DNA from: CADCTQ01 sp963844325
Lineage (GTDB): Bacteria; Bacteroidota; Bacteroidia; Cytophagales; 172606-1
Direction of reading: 5' to 3'
NCBI GenBank assembly: GCA_963844325.1
Contig: CAWJNV010000001.1
Location: forward strand, 1-64,000
DNA length: 64,000 nt
Below are positions 25,392 to 32,753 of the stretch, one piece after another. The translations under genes and the position numbers were made by a program. The stretch's first letter is position 1; each line of letters opens with the position of its first letter. The notes beneath the pieces are model-generated. The model searched no databases. It was given only the letters and a program-made list of their open reading frames with translations, and was not told where the DNA came from.

Positions 25392-27012
25392 GCTGGACGA
25401 TCTCTTCCGTAAGGCTGCCGGGGAACACAACGCGGAGTTTGAGCCCGAAGCCTGGAAACGGATGGAGCAACTGCTGGACGAACGCGACGGCAGGACGGGC
25501 GGCTATTGGTGGAAGGGTATCCTGATGCTGCTGGCGCTGCTGCTGGTGGGTACGCTGGGCTTCGTGCTGCTGCGCCAACCGGGCGGCACGGCGGTCACCG
25601 AAAACCGGCCACCCGTAACGACTACCGCCCCGGCCGCCGCCGACGGGCCGGTGGAGGCGCAACGGCCGGCGGGAAATAGTGCACCGGCAGGAAATGAGTT
25701 GCCGGCGCGGGGTACTGACCCGGCAGCGGGTACGCAGCCGGAAAAAGCCGGGCGTGACGAAAACGCAACGGCGGGAAAAGGGGCCCCGGAACCCCCGGCA
25801 GCCAAAGGAGAACCGGCCGGTGATAAAGCAACGACCGGCGGCGCGGAAAAAGCCGGTGCCCCGGGGAAAGCCAGCCCGGGCAAAAGGAGTGACACCGAAA
25901 GAAAGGGCGAATATGCGTCAGTAGACCGCTTGCCCGGCGACGCCGGGAACCGGGGGAACGCACCCGGTGAAACGACCCGGGTTACCGCGAAACGAGCCCC
26001 GGCTGCGGCCACCGACCGGACCAACCGGGTACGTCCCGGCATGCTTACCGGGACGGCCCCCGGCACGCGGGAACGCTTGACCTCCCGCAGCGAACGGCCC
26101 GTTCGCACCAAAACCAATGCCCGGAATACGCCGCCGGGAGAGACGGGCGGGGCAACTGAGCGGACCCCACCCGGTGCCTTTGCGGATGACGAACCCGATC
26201 GGGTCGAAGCTACTACGGCACCCCGGCCCGGCGAGGGTCCCACCAGTGCCGTCCTGCCGGCAGGTGAAAAACTGCCGGAGTTTGCGTTTTTAACCGGGAA
26301 GCTACTGGCCGCTACTCCGCCGGAACTTGGCCGGCCCGTTGTGCCGCCCCCGGCGGTGCCGGAACAGGAAAAGCCGCCGGTTGAGCCCGTGGCGAAGCCC
26401 AAGCCGCCGGCCGGGCGCCTGAGTGCCGGCCTGATGGTGTCGCCGGACTTGAGTTCGATTGGCTTGCGGGGCCGCCTGACGCCGGGCACCAACGTGGGCG
26501 TGCAACTCGAATACCGGCTCACGAGCCGCTTCCGGGTGGGCGTGGGCGCCATTCACTCGGTGAAACTGTACTCGGCCGGGGTGGAGGATTACAAGGTGCC
26601 CTACGGCTTCTGGACGTACGGCGTAGTCCCCTCGGGCATCGACGCCAACTGCAAAGTGCTCGATTTGCCGGTGCACCTGCGCTTCGACGCCGTGCGGCGG
26701 GCCCGGTACAATGCCTTCGTGAGTACGGGCTTGTCGTCATACATCATGCTGAGCGAACGGTACGGCTACCGCTACCCGGCCTACAACCCGTACCTGCGGT
26801 CGGAGTGGCGCGGCAAACGCACCGGCGAACATTACTTCAGCGTGGTCAACCTGTCGGTGGGCTACGAACGGAGCCTGGGCCATCGCTTCTCCTGGCAGGC
26901 CGAGCCCTTCCTCAAACTGCCCCTGGGCGGCGTGGGCTTCGGCAAGGTACGGCTGGCCACCGGCGGCATGTTCGTATCGGTGAAGTACAAAATGGGCAAG
27001 CCGAATAACTAA
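25363..27012 (+). CDS. Sigma-linked trans-envelope protein: cytoplasmic tail, one TM, long disordered linker, C-terminal barrel
   Basis: The 549-residue protein has a short acidic N-terminus (ELDDLFRKAAGEHNAEFEPEAWKRME), one membrane segment (about residues 47-68, WWKGILMLLALLLVGTLGFVLL), and about 230 residues of Ala/Gly/Pro/Thr/Glu/Lys-rich sequence of very low complexity. A C-terminal part of about 190 residues (LSAGLMVSPDLSSIGLRG to MFVSVKYKMG) resembles a small outer-membrane beta-barrel. The gene overlaps the ECF sigma gene by 29 bp. The N-terminal segment could bind the sigma factor while the linker spans the periplasm, making it a one-piece surface-to-sigma relay. That function is inference; the layout is visible in the sequence. 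The ATG at 25378 is an alternative start. Confidence 0.65.
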   Translation: MPTQEMPDNELDDLFRKAAGEHNAEFEPEAWKRMEQLLDERDGRTGGYWWKGILMLLALLLVGTLGFVLLRQPGGTAVTENRPPVTTTAPAAADGPVEAQRPAGNSAPAGNELPARGTDPAAGTQPEKAGRDENATAGKGAPEPPAAKGEPAGDKATTGGAEKAGAPGKASPGKRSDTERKGEYASVDRLPGDAGNRGNAPGETTRVTAKRAPAAATDRTNRVRPGMLTGTAPGTRERLTSRSERPVRTKTNARNTPPGETGGATERTPPGAFADDEPDRVEATTAPRPGEGPTSAVLPAGEKLPEFAFLTGKLLAATPPELGRPVVPPPAVPEQEKPPVEPVAKPKPPAGRLSAGLMVSPDLSSIGLRGRLTPGTNVGVQLEYRLTSRFRVGVGAIHSVKLYSAGVEDYKVPYGFWTYGVVPSGIDANCKVLDLPVHLRFDAVRRARYNAFVSTGLSSYIMLSERYGYRYPAYNPYLRSEWRGKRTGEHYFSVVNLSVGYERSLGHRFSWQAEPFLKLPLGGVGFGKVRLATGGMFVSVKYKMGKPNN

Positions 27013-27068
27013 CACTCAATACCCAATTCTCAATACCCAATACTTAATACTCCATTCTTAATACCTAT
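27013..27068. repeat. Half (single-arm) word repeat, CTCAATACCCAA vocabulary
   Basis: It is a tandem series of caatacccaa/ttaatact words without a complementary arm, directly after the stop of the barrel protein. It is the same vocabulary as the complete hairpin at 29809-29908. Confidence 0.7.
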
Positions 27069-27085
27069 CCTTCAACCCCCTTTTT

Positions 27086-27571
27086 ATGAACAAGTTCTTT
27101 TTTCAATCCTTCCAGCGTCTTACCTGGGTAGCGGCCCTGATGGGTGTATTGCTGACGACCGGCTGCGACAACGACGATGACGCCGACGACAACGTAGTGG
27201 CTTTCCGCAACATCACCGTCAGCGGTGCCAACGAAGTACCCGCCATCGCCAGTTCGGGCACCGGCACGTTCGAAGGTACCTACGACCGAACCACCAAAAT
27301 ACTCACCTACACCGTGCGGTGGTCGCTGGGCGACCCGGCGGCCACCACCGCCAACATGCACTTCCACGGCCCGGCCGAACTGACCGAGAGCAAAGGCGTG
27401 CGCCTGCCCATCACTGGCTTCCCCACGGGCAGCACCAACCAGACCTTCAGCAGCGCCACCCCCGCCCTCGACGCTACGCAGGAACAAGAACTGCTGAACG
27501 GCAAGTGGTACATCAACATCCACAGCTCCACTGTCCCGGGCGGTGAACTGCGGGGACAACTCGTCCGCTAG
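27086..27571 (+). CDS. CHRD domain lipoprotein
   Basis: The 161-residue exported lipoprotein (LLTTGC lipobox at about residue 28) has a run of Asp residues after the lipidated Cys and then one CHRD domain (VSGANEVPAIASSGTGTFEGTY, MHFHGPA, WYINIHSSTVPGGELRGQL). CHRD domains were named from chordin; bacterial single-domain versions are surface or periplasmic proteins of unknown function with a conserved HxH pair. It is the first of five same-strand envelope genes. The second CHRD gene follows after 182 bp, so the pair probably arose by duplication and has diverged strongly. Confidence 0.88.
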   Translation: MNKFFFQSFQRLTWVAALMGVLLTTGCDNDDDADDNVVAFRNITVSGANEVPAIASSGTGTFEGTYDRTTKILTYTVRWSLGDPAATTANMHFHGPAELTESKGVRLPITGFPTGSTNQTFSSATPALDATQEQELLNGKWYINIHSSTVPGGELRGQLVR

Positions 27572-27621
27572 CCCGGCTTCCGCGCAACTTCTGTCCTTTC
27601 CGATACCCTTAAACGGAAGTC

Positions 27622-27724
27622 TAATTTTAAATTATGGATTTTGGATTATGAATTACCTGCTGTAGCCTGTGATTATCAATGGTTTATAATCTAAAATCCA
27701 TAATTTTAAATCTATAATTTAATT
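27622..27724. repeat. Word-repeat hairpin between the two CHRD genes, AATTATGGATTTT vocabulary
   Basis: The left arm (27622-27654) and right arm (27682-27724) are complementary AT-rich word strings (attatggattttggatta against taatctaaaatccataat). It is exceptionally AT-rich for this genome. Here the hairpin lies between two tandem genes of the same family rather than at an operon end. Confidence 0.8.
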
Positions 27725-27753
27725 CTGCCTGCTTACTTAAACCCTAGTCCATC

Positions 27754-28302
27754 ATGAAAAAAGTATCCTTCGCCGCGGCCCTGCTCGCCGGCGGGCTCCT
27801 CTTCCAAGCCTGCGACAACACCGCCGTTGCCCCCGATTCAGCCCTTCAAACCAACGTAACCGCCGCGGCCCGCCTGGGTGGCGGCAGCTACAACGCCCAC
27901 CTGACCGGCGACCAGGAAGTGCCCTCAAATCCCCTGGCCCCTCCCGTGGTGACCAATGCCACTGGCCAGGTCAACCTCAAACTGAGCGCCGACGGTACCG
28001 AACTGTACTACAAGCTCATCGTGGCGAACATTGAGACCGTGCGGTTCGCCCACCTGCACCAGGCTCCGGCCGGGGCCAACGGACCGGTGGTGGTTGACCT
28101 GTTCATGCCCATGCCCTTGATACCCGTCATCAGCCCGCAGGGCGTTCTTGCGGAAGGCGTTATTACCGCCGCCTCCCTCAAAGGTTCGCTGGCCGGCAAA
28201 ACGCTGGCAGACCTGGTAGCCGCCATTGAGGCCGGCGACATTTACGCCAACGTCCACTCCGTCAAGTACGGCGGCGGCGAACTGCGGGGCCAGGTAGACT
28301 AA
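27754..28302 (+). CDS. CHRD domain lipoprotein, second copy
   Basis: The 182-residue lipoprotein (FQAC lipobox, Cys20) has a CHRD domain (YNAHLTGDQEVPSNPLAPP, RFAHLHQAPAGANGPVVV, YANVHSVKYGGGELRGQVD). It contains an insertion relative to the upstream CHRD protein (GVLAEGVITAASLKGSLAGK), which is common in the longer bacterial CHRD type. The His residues of HLH and VHS correspond to the conserved pair. Function is unknown; location is the envelope. It is followed by the Rieske gene after 159 bp. Confidence 0.9.
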   Translation: MKKVSFAAALLAGGLLFQACDNTAVAPDSALQTNVTAAARLGGGSYNAHLTGDQEVPSNPLAPPVVTNATGQVNLKLSADGTELYYKLIVANIETVRFAHLHQAPAGANGPVVVDLFMPMPLIPVISPQGVLAEGVITAASLKGSLAGKTLADLVAAIEAGDIYANVHSVKYGGGELRGQVD

Positions 28303-28461
28303 ACCGGCCCGAACCCCCGATGCACCCCCTTCACGGTGCGGCATACTCCCCTTCCGGGGCAGTACCGGACTCCTGTTGCCCAAAAAGAGCCCGGGCCGCA
28401 CCGTCAATTAGCTTTTTCCCTTGCAACCGCTACAATTTCCAACCTCTAAACCCTTATCCCC

Positions 28462-28905
28462 ATGACCCGATCCGAATTCATCCGTAGCCTGGGCCTGAGC
28501 AGCGGCGCCCTGATGGCCGTGTACTGCCTGGGCGGCCTCACGGCCTGCACCAAGGAAGAACCCGATCCCGTTACCCCCGACAACAAGCTGGACCTCTCCC
28601 TCGACCTCAACAGCAACGACTACAGCAAGCTCAACACGAACGGCGAGTTTGTGGTTTTGACGAGCCAGCCGATCATCGTCGCCCGGAAAACCGACGGCAG
28701 CTTCGTGGCCGTGTCCAAGAACTGCACGCACCAGGGCCAGCAACTGACCTACCAGTCCGCCAGCGAACGCTTCAACTGCTCCCTGCACGGGTCCAACTTT
28801 TCGACGACCGGTTCGGTGGTCAACGGGCCGGCCACTTCGCCCCTGAAGCAGTACAAAACGGAACTCAACAGCGCCGGCACCGCCCTGCGGGTGTACGAGG
28901 GGTAA
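28462..28905 (+). CDS. Rieske [2Fe-2S] lipoprotein
   Basis: The 147-residue protein has a lipobox (LTAC, Cys29) and a C-terminal Rieske domain with both cluster-binding boxes: CTH (Cys88, His90) and CSLH (Cys106, His109). It lacks the disulfide cysteines of high-potential bc1 Rieske proteins, so it is probably a soluble electron-transfer type tethered to a membrane. The DUF5777 barrel gene follows after 22 bp and YceI beyond that. In Bacteroidota this trio often travels together, which suggests an envelope redox or lipid-binding function, but no specific reaction can be named. Confidence 0.9.
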   Translation: MTRSEFIRSLGLSSGALMAVYCLGGLTACTKEEPDPVTPDNKLDLSLDLNSNDYSKLNTNGEFVVLTSQPIIVARKTDGSFVAVSKNCTHQGQQLTYQSASERFNCSLHGSNFSTTGSVVNGPATSPLKQYKTELNSAGTALRVYEG

Positions 28906-28927
28906 CTTTTTCACGCAAGCCGACACC

Positions 28928-29809
28928 ATGAAAAAAGCACTACTTTTTGCCCTGTGTCTCCTGGGCGCGGCCCCCGGCCTGCTTGCCCAGGACGACCTGC
29001 TGGGTATGTTGGGGGACGACAGCACCGCCACCGCGTTCACGCAGGCCACTTTTAAGTCGACGCGGGTAATCAACGGCCACTCGACGGAGACGCTGCCGCG
29101 CAACCACCTCGACTTCCGCATTTCGCACCGGTTCGGCCGGCTCAACTCGGGGCCCTACGAACTGTGGGGCCTCGACGTAGCTACCATCCGGATCGGGCTG
29201 GAGTACGGCATCACCAACCGCCTGATGGTGGGCCTGGGGCGCAGTTCCAACCAGAAGCTCTACGACGCATTTGCCAAGTTCAAACTGCTGCGGCAGTCGT
29301 CGGGAGCCCGGGCAATGCCCGTGACGGTCACCGTGCTGGGTTCGGCCGCCGCCAACACCCTGCGCTTTCCGCCGGAGGAAGCCATCACGTTCGAGTCGCG
29401 GCTCTCCTACTGCGGGCAGTTGCTGGTGGCGCGGAAGTTCAGCGAACGGCTGTCGCTGCAACTGATGCCCACGCTGCTCTACCGAAACCGCACCAACTTT
29501 GCCGGTGAATCGAACCTGGTGGCGGCGGTGGGGGTGGCGGGCCGCTTCAAGATCACCAAGCGGGTGGCCCTCAACGGGGAGTACTACGCCGTGCTGCCCA
29601 ACCAGCTCAACCGGGTGTACCACAACGCCCTGGCCGTGGGCTTCGACATCGAAACGGGCGGACACGTGTTTGCCCTCCACTTCACCAACTCACTAGGCAT
29701 GGTGGAAAAGCAGTTTCTGGCCGAAACCGAAGGGCAGTGGGGCCAGGGCGACATCCACTACGGGTTCAACATCTCCCGCACGTTCAGCCTGAATCGTAAA
29801 AAGAAGTAG
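28928..29809 (+). CDS. DUF5777 family beta-barrel protein
   Basis: The 293-residue exported protein (signal peptide residues 1-20) has the alternating pattern of an outer-membrane barrel and the DUF5777 landmarks: FKSTRVINGHSTETLPRNHLDFRISHRFG, NRLMVGLGRSSNQKLYDAFAKFKLL, and a C-terminal GFNISRTFSLN. The His and Arg residues of the first segment are conserved in the family. No function is established. It is encoded 22 bp after the Rieske gene. Its stop touches the left arm of the hairpin at 29809. Confidence 0.85.
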   Translation: MKKALLFALCLLGAAPGLLAQDDLLGMLGDDSTATAFTQATFKSTRVINGHSTETLPRNHLDFRISHRFGRLNSGPYELWGLDVATIRIGLEYGITNRLMVGLGRSSNQKLYDAFAKFKLLRQSSGARAMPVTVTVLGSAAANTLRFPPEEAITFESRLSYCGQLLVARKFSERLSLQLMPTLLYRNRTNFAGESNLVAAVGVAGRFKITKRVALNGEYYAVLPNQLNRVYHNALAVGFDIETGGHVFALHFTNSLGMVEKQFLAETEGQWGQGDIHYGFNISRTFSLNRKKK

Positions 29810-29908
29810 TGGGTATTGGGTATTGAGTATTGGGTACGGCGTACCTGAACTTGGCCGAGTGAACCCGGCAGCGCAGTACTCAATACCCACTACTCAATAC
29901 TCACTACT
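29809..29908. repeat. Word-repeat hairpin, GGGTATTGAGTA vocabulary
   Basis: The left arm (29809-29840) repeats gggtattg/gagtattg. The right arm (29873-29908) repeats caatacccactactcaatac. It starts at the DUF5777 stop codon. A half-copy of the same words lies at 27013-27068. Confidence 0.85.
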
Positions 29909-29925
29909 AAATTCAACCCATTCCC

Positions 29926-30477
29926 ATGAAACGGATTCTGATCGTACTGGCGGCCTGGGCGTACGCGGGCACGGCCCCGGCGCAAAACCTTTTTTCCGCC
30001 CAGAGCGGCAACGTGAGCTTCTTTTCGAAGGCGCCCCTCGAAGACATTGAAGCCCACAACGCCAAGGCGCAGTCCGTCATCAACACGGCGACGGGCGAAA
30101 TTGCCGTGAAGGTGCCCGTCAAAAGCTTCGTGTTCGAAAACGGGCTGATGCAGGAGCACTTCAACGAAAACTACCTGGAGAGTGACAAATACCCTTTTGC
30201 CACGTTCAAGGGCAAGATCAATGAAAGCATCGATTGGACGAAACCGGGCAACTACCCGGTAAGCGCCACGGGCAAGCTCAACGTGCACGGGGTGGAACGC
30301 GATCAGACCATCAAGGGTAAACTGGACGTGGGCAGCGGCAAGCTGCAACTGGACGCCGACTTTACCGTGGCCCTGGCCGACCACAAGATCGAAATCCCGA
30401 CGCTAGTGTTCCAGAAAATCGCCGAAACCATTGCCGTCACCACCCGCTTCGTCTACCAGCCGCACGTGAAGCAATAG
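29926..30477 (+). CDS. YceI family periplasmic protein
   Basis: The 183-residue protein has a signal peptide (residues 1-19) and a YceI lipocalin-like barrel: VSFFSKAPLEDIEAHN, MQEHFNENYLESDKYPFATFKG, GKLNVHGVERDQTIKG. YceI proteins bind polyprenyl-type lipids in characterised cases. It is the last gene of the plus-strand envelope run that starts with the CHRD genes. It ends 4 bp before the stop of the convergent esterase gene, with no visible terminator between them. Confidence 0.92.
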   Translation: MKRILIVLAAWAYAGTAPAQNLFSAQSGNVSFFSKAPLEDIEAHNAKAQSVINTATGEIAVKVPVKSFVFENGLMQEHFNENYLESDKYPFATFKGKINESIDWTKPGNYPVSATGKLNVHGVERDQTIKGKLDVGSGKLQLDADFTVALADHKIEIPTLVFQKIAETIAVTTRFVYQPHVKQ

Positions 30478-30481
30478 GGGG

Positions 30482-32200
30482 TTACAAGTATTTCAACCGG
30501 CGCAAAAAGTCAGCCTTTGCCTTTTCGGCAACCTGCTGGTAGGCCGGGTGAAACCAGACGAAATGCGGGGCGTCGGGAATGGGGTGAAAAAACACCTGAT
30601 TGCCCGCCTGCTGCATTTTTTCCGTGAAGGTTTTGGCCGTGGGCAAGGGGACGTTGTTGTCGGCCGTGCCGTGAAAAATCAGCATGGGCGGCAGGCCGGC
30701 TTTTACGCGGTGGGTGGGTGAAATGGCAAGGGTTTTTCCTTTGTCCTTGATTTGCGGGTCCCACCAGTTCCAGCCGCCCAGGTCGTATACGGCCGAATTG
30801 AGGATCAGCGCATTGGGCCGGGAGCTGACCCGCCGGTCTTCGCCGGGTGCCTCGAGGGTGTCGGTCAGGGCGGCGCACAGGGCCAGGTGACCGCCGGCCG
30901 AGTTGCCGTACGCCACGATTTTGTCGGGATCAATGTGCAGTTCGGCCGCGTGCTGCCGCAGCCAGCGGAACACCGACCGGGCGTCGGAAACTTCCTCGAA
31001 TGGCAGCACGCCGTGCCGGCCGGCCGTGCGGTACTCCACGGCCACGTTCACGAAGCCGTATTCCGACGTCCCGAAGTGCCAGTCGGGTTTGCCTTCACTC
31101 CAACTGCCCCCGTGCAGGTACACCATTGCCGGCCGCCGCTCCCCGGGCCGCACATCCTTCGGCACGAACACGAACGCCTCCAGCGCCACGTCCCCGACCC
31201 GCTTGTACGTCTGGACTAGCGGCACCTGCCGGCCTTCCTTTTCCTTCCGGTAGAAGGCATTGATCTCCCGCTTCAAGGCTTCGTCGCGGCAGCCGCGGTT
31301 GAACGCCTCCAGGTAGGGCTCTACGCGTTTCATTCCGTGGTTGTCGAGGTGGTCGTACAAGTACCGGTGCTGCCAGAACGACTTTACGGTTGCGTGCCGG
31401 AACGTCTCTTCGATCACGGCAAAGGCGGCGTGCAGGCCACGGTTGTCGGTTACTGCCGGGAAGGCGTTGCCCTTCAGCGCTTCGTTGACTCTGTCGTCCA
31501 GCCAGGCTTTGCCGAACCGGTTGTACCCCGGAACGGTGAGCAGTTGCGGGTCGTCCAGGTTCACGCCGGCCAGGTATGGGCGGATGGGCCCGCCGGGAGG
31601 TGCCGCTTTCCCGGTGAACCGCACGTGGTTTTGCGGGTACATGAGCAGGAAGCGGTCGAAGGCAAAGTGCGTTTCGTGGCGGGTGCGGAACAGGAATGCC
31701 GGGTTGGTCTGCGGCCGGACCCGCACCAGACTGTCGAGCGGACGCAAGTATAACCCTTTGAGGGAATCAACCGTGCGGAAGAACGAGGCTTCGGCCCGGC
31801 TGAACAGTTGCGTCCACTGCCCGTTCACGTACGCCCCCACGTGTCGGTTCACCGGTTGCAATCTCAGCAGCAGGACGTTGATCGCCGTTGATGGTCCGTT
31901 GAACTGCACGCCTTCGGGAAACCGGCCGGCGTCGAAGGACACGTGCATTTGCTCACCGGGCTCCGCAAAGATTTCGAAGCGAATGTCTCCGTGCTTGAGT
32001 TCGTACTGCACCGGCTCCGTCCGGTCCAGCCGGTACATGAATTCACCCGCCGGGGACAGGGAAATGGTGCTGTCGCCGATGGCAAGCGTAGCCTGCCGGG
32101 GGTTGGCAACTTTGCCGGTGATCAGGGTGGGGGTAGTTTGCCCATACGGGGCCCCTACCGGCAGTAGGGTCAGGCCAATCAGGCACAGGAAGTGTAGCAT
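30482..32200 (-). CDS. Exported alpha/beta-hydrolase esterase (BD-FAE-like) with N-terminal extension
   Basis: The 572-residue protein has a signal peptide (residues 1-20) and an N-terminal region of about 280 residues of beta-rich then helical sequence without a known name. A C-terminal alpha/beta-hydrolase domain of about 260 residues follows: oxyanion motif YLHGGSW, nucleophile GNSAGG, acid in HGTADNNVPL, and catalytic His in PDAPHFVWF. It most resembles the esterase/BD-FAE group that deacylates carbohydrates or small esters. The ATG at 32200 is chosen because it begins the signal peptide. It lies 19 bp downstream of the S1-domain gene and may be cotranscribed with it. It is longer than typical single-domain esterases because of the N-terminal part. 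Confidence 0.8.
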   Translation of the reverse strand: MLHFLCLIGLTLLPVGAPYGQTTPTLITGKVANPRQATLAIGDSTISLSPAGEFMYRLDRTEPVQYELKHGDIRFEIFAEPGEQMHVSFDAGRFPEGVQFNGPSTAINVLLLRLQPVNRHVGAYVNGQWTQLFSRAEASFFRTVDSLKGLYLRPLDSLVRVRPQTNPAFLFRTRHETHFAFDRFLLMYPQNHVRFTGKAAPPGGPIRPYLAGVNLDDPQLLTVPGYNRFGKAWLDDRVNEALKGNAFPAVTDNRGLHAAFAVIEETFRHATVKSFWQHRYLYDHLDNHGMKRVEPYLEAFNRGCRDEALKREINAFYRKEKEGRQVPLVQTYKRVGDVALEAFVFVPKDVRPGERRPAMVYLHGGSWSEGKPDWHFGTSEYGFVNVAVEYRTAGRHGVLPFEEVSDARSVFRWLRQHAAELHIDPDKIVAYGNSAGGHLALCAALTDTLEAPGEDRRVSSRPNALILNSAVYDLGGWNWWDPQIKDKGKTLAISPTHRVKAGLPPMLIFHGTADNNVPLPTAKTFTEKMQQAGNQVFFHPIPDAPHFVWFHPAYQQVAEKAKADFLRRLKYL

Positions 32201-32219
32201 TTTCTTTTCGGAAGCCGGG

Positions 32220-32492
32220 CTACAACCGCTGCGTGAGCCGGATCTGTTTTTCGGGCGTTTCCACGAACGCGGCAATGCGGGCCTTCACCGCCGAACCAAC
32301 CGGGTTGAGGTCCGAAGCCGACTGGCCAGGCAGCGGGTCCGGCATCTGGTTCGTCTCCAGTAAGGTAGGAAATCCGGCGTTAATATCAACCAGGTCCCCG
32401 GCCGGCGTTTTGGCGGTCACCCGGCCTTCTACCTCCTGGCCGATCTTGAACCGAGTTTTTACGTCGTTCCAGTTGTTTTCTTCCGCGTTCAT
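32220..32492 (-). CDS. Small S1-type RNA-binding domain protein
   Basis: The 90-residue cytoplasmic protein is essentially one S1 (OB-fold) domain: FKIGQEVEGRVTAKTPAGDLVDINAGFPTLLE followed by VGSAVKARIAAFVETPEKQIRLTQ. In ribosomal protein S1 and related RNases this domain binds single-stranded RNA. Some strand-3 aromatic residues are missing, so RNA binding is uncertain. Its start is clear (ATG, MNAEENN). Confidence 0.65.
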   Translation of the reverse strand: MNAEENNWNDVKTRFKIGQEVEGRVTAKTPAGDLVDINAGFPTLLETNQMPDPLPGQSASDLNPVGSAVKARIAAFVETPEKQIRLTQRL

Positions 32493-32575
32493 AAGAGGAG
32501 TAAGGTTGGAAAGTTAGAAAATCGGAAGGTTAAGGAAATGATTATAGGTTTGAATGTTAAGATGGCTATTGAATT

Positions 32576-32606
32576 AACCATTCAGCCATATAACCATACA
32601 GCCATC
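32576..32606. repeat. Half word repeat, AACCATTCAGCCATATAACC vocabulary
   Basis: It is a single arm of accattcagccatataacc words in the divergent S1/E1 intergenic region, the same vocabulary as the hairpins at 4721 and 58392. No complementary arm is present. Confidence 0.65.
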
Positions 32607-32706
32607 ACCTCATTGATCAGAACGCCTCCTGTCTCTCTTCCTTGTACCTGATTTTCTGATATTTGGTTCGAAATCCCGGGTGCGGCCATTAATCCGCGGC
32701 GTCCGG

Positions 32707-32736
32707 TTGGGAAATCAGGCAGCAACTTGTATTTTG
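32707..32736 (+). promoter_or_regulatory. Candidate promoter of the E1 gene
   Basis: TTG (32707-32709), a 20-nt spacer and TATTTTG (32730-32736) lie 17 nt before the ATG. The geometry and -7 sequence are identical to the candidate before pgk. Confidence 0.45.
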
Positions 32737-32753
32737 TCGCCTCCGAACGTCCT

